Source: Cherax quadricarinatus (Eukaryota; Arthropoda; Malacostraca; Decapoda; Parastacidae). Taken from it: a stretch of DNA of 64,000 nucleotides. Positions within the stretch are counted from its first letter, which is position 1. Each line of letters starts with the position of its first letter. Made by a program: the position numbers and the translations under genes. The notes under the pieces are model-generated. The model was given only the letters and a program-made list of their open reading frames with translations, searched no databases and was not told where the DNA came from. Shown piece after piece: positions 11,481-23,101 of this stretch. The stretch lies in assembly GCF_038502225.1 (NCBI RefSeq), contig NC_091323.1, positions 28,898,845-28,962,844 of the forward strand, given 5' to 3'.

Positions 11481-14400
11481 ATTGGATCACAGCTGATGTT
11501 TTGATTGGATCACAGCTGTTTGTGATGTTTGGATCACAGCTGATTTTTGTGATGTTTGGATCACAGCTAATGTTTGTGATGTTTGGATCACAACTGATGT
11601 TTGTGATGTTTGGATCACAGCTGATGTTTGTGATGTATGGATCACATCTAATGTTTGTGATGTTTGGATCACACCTGTTTGTGATGTTTGGATCACAGCT
11701 GATGTTTGTGATGTTTGGATCACAGCTGATGTTCGTGATGATTGGATCACAGCTGATGTTTGTGATGATTGGATCACAGCTGATGTTTGCGATGTATGGA
11801 TCACAGCTGATGTTTGTGATGATTGGATGACAGCTGATGTTTGTGATTGGATCACAGCTGATGTTCGTGATGTTTGGATTACAGCTGATGTTTGTGATGT
11901 TTGGATCACAGCTGATGTTTGTGATGTTTGGATCACAGCTGATGTTTGTGATTTTTGGATCACAGCTGATGTTTGTGACGTTTGGATCACAGATGTTTGT
12001 GATGATTGGATCACATCTGATGTTTGTGATTGGATCACAGCTGATGTTTGTGAATGGATCACTGCTGAGGTTTGTGATGTTTGGATCACAGCTGATGTTT
12101 GTGTTGATTGGATCACAGCTGATGTTTGTGACGTTTGGATCACAGCTGATGTTTGTGATTGGATCACAACTGATGTTTGTGACGTTTGGATCACAGCTGA
12201 TGTTTGTGATGTTTGGATCACAACTGATATTTGGATCACAGCTGATGTTTGTGATTGGATCACAGCTAATGTTTGTGATGTTTGGATCACGGCTGATGTT
12301 TGTGATTGGATCACAACTGATGTTTGTGACGTTTGGATCACAGCTAATGTTTGTGATGTTTGGATCACAACTGATATTTGTGATGTTTGGATCACAGCTA
12401 GTGTTTGTGATGTTTGGATCACAGCTGATGTTTGTGATGTTTGGATCACAGCTAGTGTTTGTGGTGATTGGATCACAGCTGATGTTTGTGACGTTTGGAT
12501 CACAGCTGATGTTTGTGATGATTGTATCACAGCTGATGTTTGTGACGTTTGGATCACAGTTGATGCTTGTGATGATTGGATCACAGCTGATGTTTGTGAC
12601 GTTTGGATCACAGCTGATGTTTGTGATGATTGGATCACAGCTGATGTTTGTGACGTTTGGATCACAGCTGATGCTTGTGACGTTTGGGTCACAGATGTTG
12701 TTTGCGATTTTTGGATCACAGCTGATGTATGTGATGTTTGGATCACTGCTGATGTTTGTGATGTTTGGATCACGGCTGATGTTTGTGATGTTTCGATCAC
12801 AGCTGATGTTTGAGATGTTTGGATCACAGCTGATGTTCGTGATGTTTGGATTACAGCTGATGTTTGTGATGTTTGGATCACAGCTGATGTTTGTGATGTT
12901 TGGATCACAGCTGATGTTTGTGATTTTTGGATCACAGCTGATGTTTGTGACGTTTGGATCACAGATGTTTGTGATGATTGGATCACATCTGATGTTTGTG
13001 ATTGGATCACAGATGATGTTTGTGAATGGATCACTGCTGAGGTTTGTGATGTTTGGATCACAGCTGATGTTTGTGTTGATTGGATCACAGCTGATGTTTG
13101 TGACGTTTGGATCACAGCTGATGTTTGTGATTGGATCACAACTGATGTTTGTGACGTTTGGATCACAGCTGATGTTTGTGATGTTTGGATCACAACTGAT
13201 ATTTGGATCACAGCTGATGTTTGTGATTGGATCACAGCTAATGTTTGTGATGTTTGGATCACGGCTGATGTTTGTGATTGGATCACAACTGATGTTTGTG
13301 ACGTTTGGATCACAGCTAATGTTTGTGATGTTTGGATCACAACTGATATTTGTGATTTTGGATCACAGCTAGTGTTTGTGATGTTTGGATCACAGCTGAT
13401 GTTTGTGATGTTTGGATCACAGCTAGTGTTTGTGGTGATTGGATCACAGCTGATGTTTGTGACGTTTGGATCACAGCTGATGTTTGTGATGATTGGATCA
13501 CAGCTGATGTTTGTGACGTTTGGATCACAGTTGATGCTTGTGATGATTGGATCACAGCTGATGTTTGTGACGTTTGGATCACAGCTGATGTTTGTGATGA
13601 TTGGATCACAGCTGATGTTTGTGACGTTTGGATCACAGCTGATGCTTGTGACGTTTGGGTCACAGATGTTGTTTGTGATTTTTGGATCACAGCTGATGTA
13701 TGTGATGTTTGGATCACAGCTGATGTTTGTGATGTTTGGATCACAGCTGATGTTTGTGATGTTTCGATCACAGCTGATGTTTGTGATGTTTGGATCACAG
13801 CTGATGTTTGTGATGTTTGGATCAAAGCTAATGTTTGTGACGTTTGGATCACAGCTGATGCTTGTGACGTTTGGGTCACATATGTTTGTGATTTTTGGAT
13901 CACAGCTGATGTATGTGATGTTTGGATCACAGCTGATGTTTGTGATGTTTGGATCACAGCTGATTGTGATGTTTCGATCACTGCTGATGTTTGTGATGTT
14001 TGGATCACAGCTGATGTTTGTGATGTATGGATCACATCTAATGTTTGTGATGTTTGGATCACAGCTGTTTGTGATGTTTGGATCACAGCTAATGTTTGTA
14101 ACGTTTGGATCACAGCTGATGTTTGTGATGTTTGGATCACAGCTGATGTTTGTGATGTTTGGATCACTGCTGATGTTTGGATCACAGCTGATGTTTGTGA
14201 CGTTTGGATCACAGCTGATGTTTGTGATTTTTGGATCACAGCTGATGCTTGTGACGTTTGGGTCACAGATGTTGTTTTTGATTTTTGGATCACAGCTGAT
14301 GTATGTGATGTTTGGATCACAGCTGATGTTTGTGACGTTTGGATCACAGTTGATGCTTGTGATGATTGGATCACAGCTGATGTTTGTGACGTTTGGATCA

Positions 14401-15640
14401 CAGCTGATGTTTGTGATGATTGGATCACAGCTGATGTTTGTGACGTTTGGATCACAGCTGATGCTTGTGACGTTTGGGTCACAGATGTTGTTTTTGATTT
14501 TTGGATCACAGCTGATGTATGTGATGTTTGGATCACAGCTGATGTTTGTGATGTTTGGATCACAGCTGATGTTTGTGATGTTTCGATCACAGCTGATGTT
14601 TGAGATGTTTGGATCACAGCTGATGTTCGTGATGTTTGGATTACAGCTGATGTTTGTGATGTTTGGATCACAGCTGATGTTTGTGATTTTTGGATCACAG
14701 CTGATGTTTGTGACGTTTGGATCACAGATGTTTGTGATGATTGGATCACATCTTATGTTTGTGATTGGATCACAGATGATGTTTGTGAATGGATCACTGC
14801 TGAGGTTTGTGATGTTTGGATCACAGCTGATGTTTGTGTTGATTGGATCACAGCTGATGTTTGTGACGTTTGGATCACAGCTGATGTTTGTGATGTTTGG
14901 ATCACAGCTGATGTTTGTGATGTATGGATCACAGCTGTTTGTGATGTTTGGATCACAGCTAATGTTTGTGACGTTTGGATCACAGCTGATGCTTGTGACG
15001 TTTGGGTCACAGATGTTTGTGATTTTTGGATCACAGCTGATGTATGTGATGTTTGGATCACAGCTGATGTTTGTGATGTTTGGATCACAGCTGATGTTTG
15101 TGATGTTTCGATCACTGCTGATGTTTGTGATGTTTGGATCACAGCTGATGTTTGTGATGTATGGATCACATCTAATGTTTGTGATGTTTGGATCACAGCT
15201 GTTTGTGATGTTTGGATCACAGCTAATGTTTGTGACGTTTGGATCACAGCTGATGTTTGTGATGTTTGGATCACAGCTCATGTTTGTGATGTTTGGATCA
15301 CTGCTGATGTTTGGATCACAGCTGATGTTTGTGACGTTTGGATCACAGCTGATGTTTGTGATTTTTGGATCACAGCTGATGCTTGTGACGTTTGGGTCAC
15401 AGATGTTGTTTTTGATTTTTGGATCACAGCTGATGTATGTGATGTTTGGATCACAGCTGATGTTTGTGATGTTTGGATCACAGCTGATGTTTGTGATGTT
15501 TGGATCACAGCTGATGTTTGTGATGTTTGGATCACAGCTGATGTTTGTGATGTTTCGATCACAGCTGATGTTTGTGATTCGATCACAGCTGATGTTTGTG
15601 ATGTTTGGATCAAAGCTGATGTTTGTGATGTTTACACAAT
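11481..15640. repeat. 27-bp minisatellite, GGATCACAG subtype with higher-order repeats
   Basis: Same 27-bp family as the array to its left but with GGATCACAGCTGATGTTTGT monomers, about 150 copies, many 9- to 15-bp internal deletions, and variants GACGTTTGG, GATTTTTGG, GTATGG and TTTCGATC. Rare variants recur exactly 972 bp apart (36 monomers): 11861/12833, 12051/13023, 12226/13198. The same variant block appears again near 14633-14786. Minus-strand frames of up to 1,264 codons (NITNISCDP shifting to QTSQTSAVI) are explained by two of three frames lacking a stop in the monomer. Confidence 0.95.
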
Positions 15641-15853
15641 AACATAAACGTTAACAAAGAAGAAAAAAAATTTACAATAAGACAGACAAGAAATCGAGGT
15701 GCTTTTTTATATGCTGAGTGTAAATATTTAGTAAGGTTGAAATCACGTCATTATGTCCATATGGGTGTGTATGTGAGTGTAGTAATAGCAATGAATATGG
15801 ATAATTGTAGTTACATTAATGATAACTGGAGTGACAGTATTATAATGATTATC

Positions 15854-16153
15854 ATATCTTCATTTCTACAGGTACATGTACAAGGTACAGATGACTAGCA
15901 TACATCAGTGACATACTGCTATACAGAAAGCCGCTTGTTATGCTGAGCATTTTGGGCAAATTAGGTTAGTTTTGTCCCTGGATGTGGCCCACACCAGACG
16001 ACTAACATCCAGGTACCCATTTTATACTGATGGGTGAACAGGGACAGCAGGTGTCTTATGGAAACGTCCCTAATACTTTCTAGCCATACCGGAGATTTGA
16101 ACTCCGGACCTCATTGTGTGAGCTGAGTGCGCTAGCGATCGAGCTAGGGGACA
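15854..16153 (-). mobile_element. tRNA-derived SINE (unit 1)
   Basis: On the minus strand the head reads CCCCTAGCTCGATCGCTAGC (A-box-like), then a B-box-like GTTCAAATCTCCGG. It is followed by a long body and the end TACCTGTAGAAATGAAGATA on the minus strand. The order (tRNA-like pol III promoter head, unrelated body, short AT tail) is that of a SINE. In unit 1 the B box has TTCAAATC where the other units have TTCGAATC. Confidence 0.7.
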
Positions 16154-17790
16154 CCTTTGTTGGTAACAGTAGTGATACCAGTTAGTGTACTGATGATAAT
16201 AGTGAATGTAGTTATGGTAATAGCAGTGACAGTAGTGATGATAATAGCAGAGACAATAGTGATGATAATAACAGTGAATAGTGGTGATTAAAGCATTGAC
16301 TGTAATGATAATAGCAGTGACTAGTGATGATAATAGAAGTGACTGTAGTGATGATAATATCAGTTATTGTAGTGGTGATAATAGCAGTTATTGTAGTGAT
16401 GATAATAGTGGCTGTAATGATGACAATAACAATGACTGTAGCGATAATAGCAGTGACTAGTGATGATAATAGCATTGACTAATGATAATAGCAGTGACTG
16501 TAGTGATGATAATAGCAGTGACTGTAGTGATGATAATATCAGTTACTGTAGTGGTGATAATAGTTATTGTAGTGATGGTAATAACAGTGGCTGTAATGAT
16601 GACAATAACAATGACTGTAGCGATAATAGCAGTGACTAGTGATAATAGCAGTGACCATTGATAATAGCTGTGACTAGTGATAATAGCAGTGACTGTAGTG
16701 GTGATAAAAACATTGAAAGTATTGATGATAATAGCAGTAACTTTAGTGGTGATGAAAACATTGACAGTAGCAATGATAATAGCAGTGACTGTAGTGATCT
16801 TATTAGCAGTGGCAGTAGTGATGATAGTGGTGATAAAAGCAGTGACTGTAGCGATGATAGTGGTGATGAAAGCAGTAACTAGTGATGATAATAGCATTGA
16901 CAGTAGTGATGATAATAGCAGTGACTATTGATGATAATATCAGTGACAGTAGTGAGGATAATAGCAGTGACTGTAGTGATGATAATATCAGTTACTGTAG
17001 TGGTGATAATAGCAGTTATTGTAGTGATAAGTGACTAGTGATGGTAATAGCAATGACTAGTGATAATAGCAGTGACTGTAGTGATGATAATAGCAGTGAC
17101 AGTAGTGAGAATAGCAGTGATAGTAGTCATTATAAGTGTCTGTAGTGGTTATAATAACTTTTACAGTAGTGGTGATAATAGCAGTGACCAATGTTAATAG
17201 CAGTGACTAGTGATTAAAGTGACAGTAGTGATGATAATAGCAGTGACTTTAGTGATGATAATATCAGTTTCTGTAGTGGTGATAATAGCAGTTATTATAG
17301 TGATGATAACAGTGGCTGTATTGATGATAATAGCAATGACTAGCAATAATAGTGACTGTAGTGATGATAATAGCAGTGATTGTATTGATAATAGCTGACT
17401 AGTGATAATAGCAGTGACAGTAGTGAGGATAATAGCAGTGACTGTAGTGGTGATAGAAACATTGACAGTAGTGATGATAAAAGCAGTGACTGTAGTGATC
17501 TAATAGCAGTGGCAGTAGTTATGATAGTGGTGATCAAAGCAGTGACTATAGAGATGATAATAGCATTGACAGTAGTGATGATAACAGTGACTAGTGGTGA
17601 TTAAAGCATTGACTGTAGTGATAATAAAAGTGAATGTAGTGGTTATAGTAGTGACTTAAATGATAATAGTGCCTGTTGGGATGATAATAGTGACTAGAGA
17701 TATAAGTGAACGTAGTGATAATAGCTGTGCCTGAGGTGATAATGGTCACAGCAGTAATGGTTATAGTAAAGGCAGTTACAGTGAAAATAG
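16154..17790. repeat. GAT/AGT degenerate array (unit 1)
   Basis: About 1.6 kb of GATGATAATAGCAGTGACTG-like sequence with an approximate 24-bp period, very degenerate, beginning right at the SINE head. Frames through it are Ser/Asp-rich or Ile/Thr/Val-rich low complexity and are not genes. Confidence 0.9.
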
Positions 17791-17794
17791 CATT

Positions 17795-18833
17795 AACTAA
17801 AGTGGATGTAAAAAGACATTGAGATGATCATAGTATTAGTGTATTGTTTGTGCTAGTACTCAGTACTATTCATTCCAATACTGTGCCTATTATTTCAGTA
17901 ATAACAAGTAAATATTAATTAATATGTAACTTCGAAATAAATGAATCATTCACATTGTAGCGTTTTTAAAATAAAGAAAATGTAAGAAATCGTAAAATAT
18001 TATGTGTATCAAATATCACAGTTTTATAAATAAATTGCTGCAGTATTATAATAGGCTATTTAGTGAGGAGCTAAATGTATATGGCCATATCACTTAATAA
18101 TAGTGTGAGAGACGAATTTCAGTCCATTAATCGTGTTCAAACTGACCAACCAGCCAGGCGCTATTGTTATTAAACACGCAGTTATTGAATATTATTTTGA
18201 GACATCACACCAAGTTATCAAGCGAGGCAGATGGTAACATTTGTAGGAGTGGAATGTAATATTGTATTAACCATATCCTAATTTTTTTTTGGTTTCTAAA
18301 ATCACCAAATTGTTCAAGGCAGTAGGTATTGTCATTGCAACTAAGGTGGATGTAAAAAGACAGTGAGATGATTATAGTATTAGTGTCTTATTTGTGCTTA
18401 TACTCAGTACTATTCGCACCAATACTGTGCCTATTATTTCAGTAAAAACAAGTAAATATTATTAAATATATAACTTCAAATAAATGACTCATTCACATTG
18501 TAGCGTTTTTAAAATAAAGAAAATGTAAGAAATCGTAAAATATGTATTATAAATCAAATATCACAGTTTTATTAATAAATTGATGTATTATAATAGAATA
18601 TTAAGTGAAAAGCAAAATTTATGTGGATCACTTAATAATGGTGTGATACAGAGAAACCTCAGCTGACCAGCCAGGCTCTTGGTATTAAACACACGGTTAT
18701 TGAATATTATTCTGAGATTTCACACCAATTTACGAAATGAGGCAGAAGGTAGCAGTCTTAGGAGTGGAATATAATTCATTTTTAAAAATATCCTAAGGTT
18801 AAGTTTGTCTTCAAAATCGCCAAATAGTTCCAG
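17795..18833. repeat. Internal tandem duplication A/B (unit 1)
   Basis: Block A (17795-18338) and block B (18339-18833) are direct repeats about 544 bp apart, diverged by roughly a tenth. Both begin AACTAARGTGGATGTAAAAA. On the minus strand both contain a copy of the last ~38 codons of the helicase frame with its TGA, followed by about 400 bp of AT-rich 3' flank. Block B belongs to the long frame and block A is an orphan C-terminus. Confidence 0.85.
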
Positions 18834-20918
18834 CTTTTTCCCAAATTGGTACAATAGGCTTTCGTAAAGGTTATCATATTTTAGGATAACATCTTCATTG
18901 GAAATCTATGTCATGTTATATCCTAATTCAAGGAGGTGTTTGCTACGCTGAAGGTGACGTTAGGCCTCTGCATTATCACCATAGTCGGTATAAGCGGTGT
19001 AGAATACCGATGGTCGTCCATCTGGTTTGTACCTTTATACTCGCCCTAGTCTCTAGACTTCTTGTTGTCTGGACCCTCCATGGCAACCAACTTGTAAGCT
19101 CACAGCCAAGTCAGGAATATCCAGACCAGTGTCTCCAATTCTGTTGATGAAAAGTGTTTAGGGCTTACTGATCTTGCGAAACTCATTCAGGTGTTTTGAC
19201 CTTTCAAATGTTTGGCCACACAGATAATTCTTTTCGAATGCATCAGCAAAAGTCCAAATGTGAACCAGATCATCAAATAAAACAAGTAATTTTTATCTTA
19301 ATTTCTTTTCAACAAGCTCTATCATTGACTTGATAAAAGAAAATTTATATGGGTTTAGGGTAGTTAGCCATTTGTGATATGTTTCGTTTTTATTTTCGTT
19401 CATTAAGTACAAAAATGATGCAGGAAGAGGCAGAGATACATTCCTAAGTGTAACATCTGCTATTAAATTAAGTTTAATGAGCTCGGGGATCCTTATCTCG
19501 TGAAGAATCATACCAACCCCTTCGAGAATTGGGCGAATATTCTTATCTTCTCTGGAGAGATCAGCAGTTAGACCGAGCCTCCAGACTGATTTAAAATATT
19601 TTGGTATTTACCTGAATTCTGCAGCAGGTAGATGGTGCACCTCATCTAATATTAATAAGCCATATTTCTGTTTAAGTATTACTTCATCTACATAGCTTAG
19701 TTTGACATTTTGACCACATTGCTTTGCTTCGTCAATTTCCCATTTTGCTAAAATCCTGGCTGATAACTTTTTGTATGTAGTGATAAACACACAGGCTTTG
19801 TTGAAATTGCTTATCCTGCCAAGACTTCCTTTCTCGGGTGTAGTCTTTGTATACCTAAAAATATCAGTTTTGTGTAATTCCGTCCATTCCTATAGCTGCT
19901 CTTTCCACTGGGCAACCTGTTCAATGGTTGAACAAACTATCAAGGTCCTGCACCGTGCCACTGTCATAGCTAAGATGCCTACCAGGGTCTTGCCACTTCC
20001 ACAGGGCATGAGGAGACAACCAGAAACGAATCTTCCACTTGGTTCATCAAGTGTTGCCCTTACAGCATCGATTTGAGGCTACCAGATAAAATCCTTCTTA
20101 CCTGGTTTTAATCGAAGACGAGGTGTAGCACGGGTTGAGGCTGCCTGCAACTTTGCCATACTACAGCTGTATTTATGCAGCCCAACAAATAGTGACTTGG
20201 GTGCAATTTCACCAAGAAGATTTTTAATTTCATCTTCCCTATCTGGGAGATGGTCCGACTCATCTCTTGTGTCGAGTTTCACTTTAGGTCCCTCTAAATA
20301 CACCTAATGTTGAACGAATTTAAAATCCTCTGTTTGTGAGGAAGGGTCGTAATATTAGGACCATGAACGTCCTTTTGCAGGATCTATCTCAAGAACTTTT
20401 TGTTTATTCTATAACATTTTAAGTTAGCCCTTGTTGTCCAACTTTTGCCTTTTTCTACATTTATAGTCTGTGCTTTTCTTTCTTTTCGTGATTTTCCCAA
20501 AGTCGGTACTGGGAAGCTATAATCTAGGTCTGTATAGGTCATCATGTCCTAACCTCGGTAATGAATCATTAGACATCCCTGATTCAGCACTTGTGGAAAC
20601 AAAGTCCCCGCTGCTGAAGACCTCACTAAACGTCTGAAGGACATAATGCGTTTGATTTGTTTTTTTTGAGGGTATGTAGAAACTTTAACCCTTTTGATGA
20701 CCCTTATCAACGGTGTCGCTGTCGTCCATGTCACTGTTGTCACTCTCACTATCAGTGTCACTGTTTTCAGTGACACTATTCTCATCATCCATAGACTCAA
20801 CACTAGTTACAACTTCCTGGCTGGACTTGCTGTTATCCTCTTCCTCACTCACAGTATCTCTTTCCCGTCCTGACATAAGTTAGGACTTGCTGGTTTTCTT
20901 TGTATTCTTGTCCATCAT
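18720..20918 (-). pseudogene. XPB/ERCC3-like SF2 helicase frame with only TAA/TAG interruptions (unit 1)
   Basis: Minus-strand frame from ATGATG (20918) to TGA (18720-18722), 732 codons. In order: an acidic Ser/Asp/Glu-rich N-terminal segment (about residues 15-80), a linker, Walker A MPCGSGKTLVG (about 304), DEVH box ILDEVHHLPA (about 425), GLTADLSRED (about 449), INRIGDTGLDIP (about 595) and CHGGSRQQEV then RLGRV (about 622), an order and spacing typical of XPB/Rad25 3'-5' DNA helicases (TFIIH-type). There is no intron and no frameshift. Under the standard code it is broken by 16 in-frame stops, 9 TAA and 7 TAG, with no TGA before the end. The TAG at 19055 replaces the glutamine of motif VI (QRLGR). 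Read as glutamine, the frame is full length. Origin unknown: decayed gene, transfer from a UAR-recoding eukaryote, or a mobile element gene. Confidence 0.8.
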
Positions 20919-21122
20919 TTATAACAATAATTTGTTTGATCTTCAAAACTTAGGAAATATTTATGAGATGCTTTTTTATATGCTGAGTGTAAATATTTAG
21001 TTAGGTTGGAATCACTTCATTATGTCCATATGGGTGTGTATGTGAGTGTAGTAATAGCAATGAATGTGGATAATTGTAGTTACATTAATGATAACTGGAG
21101 TGACAGTATTATAATGATTATC

Positions 21123-21422
21123 ATATCTTCATTTCTACAGGTACATGTACAAGGTATAGCTGACTAGCATACATCAGTGACATACTGCTATACAGAAAGC
21201 CGCTTGTTATGCTGAGCATTTTGGGCAAATTAGGTTAGTTTTGTCCCTGGATGTGGCCCACACCAGACGACTAGCATCCAGGTACCCATTTTATACTGAT
21301 GGGTGAACAGGGGCAGCAGGTGTCTTATGGAAACGTCCCTAATACTTTCTAGCCATACCGGAGATTCGAACTCCGGACCTCATTGTGTGAGCTGAGTGCG
21401 CTAGCGATCGAGCTAGGGGACA
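21123..21422 (-). mobile_element. tRNA-derived SINE (unit 2)
   Basis: Same element as in unit 1, here with B box GTTCGAATC (plus strand GATTCGAAC at 21364). It has the same position in the unit, so it was amplified with the macrosatellite and did not insert separately. Confidence 0.7.
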
Positions 21423-23097
21423 CCTTTGTTGGTAACAGTAGTGATGACAGTAGTGATGTGATAGTTTTCGTGACAATAGTGATACCAGTTAGTGTACTGA
21501 TGATAATAGTGAATGTAGTTATGGTAATAGCAGTGACAGTAGTGATGATAATAGCAGAGACAATAGTGATGATAATAACAGTGAATAGTGGTGATTAAAG
21601 CATTGACTGTAATGATAATAGCAGTGACTAGTGATGATAATAGAAGTGACTGTAGTGATGATAATATCAGTTATTGTAGTGGTGATAATAGCAGTTATTG
21701 TAGTGATGATAATAGTGGCTGTAATGATGACAATAACAATGACTGTAGCGATAATAGCAGTGACTAGTGATGATAATAGCATTGACTAATGATAATAGCA
21801 GTGACTGTAGTGATGATAATAGCAGTGACTGTAGTGATGATAATATCAGTTACTGTAGTGGTGATAATAGTTATTGTAGTGATGGTAATAACAGTGGCTG
21901 TAATGATGACAATAACAATGACTGTAGCGATAATAGCAGTGACTAGTGATAATAGCAGTGACCATTGATAATAGCTGTGACTAGTGATAATAGCAGTGAC
22001 TGTAGTGGTGATAAAAACATTGAAAGTATTGATGATAATAGCAGTAACTTTAGTGGTGATGAAAACATTGACAGTAGCAATGATAATAGCAGTGACTGTA
22101 GTGATCTTATTAGCAGTGGCAGTAGTGATGATAGTGGTGATAAAAGCAGTGACTGTAGCGATGATAGTGGTGATGAAAGCAGTAACTAGTGATGATAATA
22201 GCATTGACAGTAGTGATGATAATAGCAGTGACTATTGATGATAATATCAGTGACAGTAGTGAGGATAATAGCAGTGACTGTAGTGATGATAATATCAGTT
22301 ACTGTAGTGGTGATAATAACAGTTATTGTAGTGATAAGTGACTAGTGATGGTAATAGCAATGACTAGTGATAATAGCAGTGACTGTAGTGATGATAATAG
22401 CAGTGACAGTAGTGAGAATAGCAGTGATAGTAGTCATTATAAGTGTCTGTAGTGGTTATAATAACTTTTACAGTAGTGGTGATAATAGCAGTGACCAATG
22501 TTAATAGCAGTGACTAGTGATTAAAGTGACAGTAGTGATGATAATAGCAGTGACTTTAGTGATGATAATATCAGTTTCTGTAGTGGTGATAATAGCAGTT
22601 ATTATAGTGATGATAACAGTGGCTGTATTGATGATAATAGCAATGACTAGCAATAATAGTGACTGTAGTGATGATAATAGCAGTGATTGTATTGATAATA
22701 GCTGACTAGTGATAATAGCAGTGACAGTAGTGAGGATAATAGCAGTGACTGTAGTGGTGATAGAAACATTGACAGTAGTGATGATAAAAGCAGTGACTGT
22801 AGTGATCTAATAGCAGTGGCAGTAGTTATGATAGTGGTGATCAAAGCAGTGACTATAGAGATGATAATAGCATTGACAGTAGTGATGATAACAGTGACTA
22901 GTGGTGATTAAAGCATTGACTGTAGTGATAATAAAAGTGAATGTAGTGGTTATAGTAGTGACTTAAATGATAATAGTGCCTGTTGGGATGATAATAGTGA
23001 CTAGAGATATAAGTGAACGTAGTGATAATAGCTGTGCCTGAGGTGATAATGGTCACAGCAGTAATGGTTATAGTAAAGGCAGTTACAGTGAAAATAG
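21423..23097. repeat. GAT/AGT degenerate array (unit 2)
   Basis: As in unit 1 plus the 38-bp segment containing GTGATAGTTTTCGTGACAAT. Confidence 0.9.
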
Positions 23098-23101
23098 CAT
23101 T

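Larger units (their letters stand above)
15696..20964. repeat. Macrosatellite unit 1 (5,269 bp)
   Basis: Starts at GAGGTGCTTTTTTATATGCT, which matches GAGATGCTTTTTTATATGCT at the other unit starts; left of it is unrelated sequence joining the 27-bp array. It is 38 bp shorter than units 2-4 because it lacks a segment just after the SINE (at about 16165). Confidence 0.93.

Noticed and set aside
11487..15281. Minus-strand NITNISCDP repeat as a glycosylated repeat protein
   Set aside because: The frame slips between NITNISCDP and QTSQTSAVI at indels and stays open only because two of three frames lack a stop. No signal peptide or ends.
10161..15640. CRP-like TGTGA...TCACA sites in the 27-bp monomers
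   Set aside because: Spacing is 8 rather than 6, the host is eukaryotic, and the dyad is part of the monomer.
1..15640. Telomeric (TTAGG)n sequence expected near an arthropod chromosome end
   Set aside because: No TTAGG array seen, so a subtelomeric position is only a guess from array density.
464..15642. Many long reading frames (up to 1,264 codons) through the minisatellites
   Set aside because: They consist only of the monomer translated in one or more frames, are often open on both strands, and have no domain or non-repeat sequence. They are expected from stop-free monomers.
15854..16153. Functional tRNA gene at the SINE head
   Set aside because: The A box is imperfect, no acceptor stem pairs, and the sequence continues into a conserved non-tRNA body.
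18720..20918. Helicase as part of an endogenous large DNA virus
   Set aside because: XPB-family helicases do occur in some large DNA viruses, but no other viral gene is visible in the unit and the motifs do not by themselves indicate a virus.
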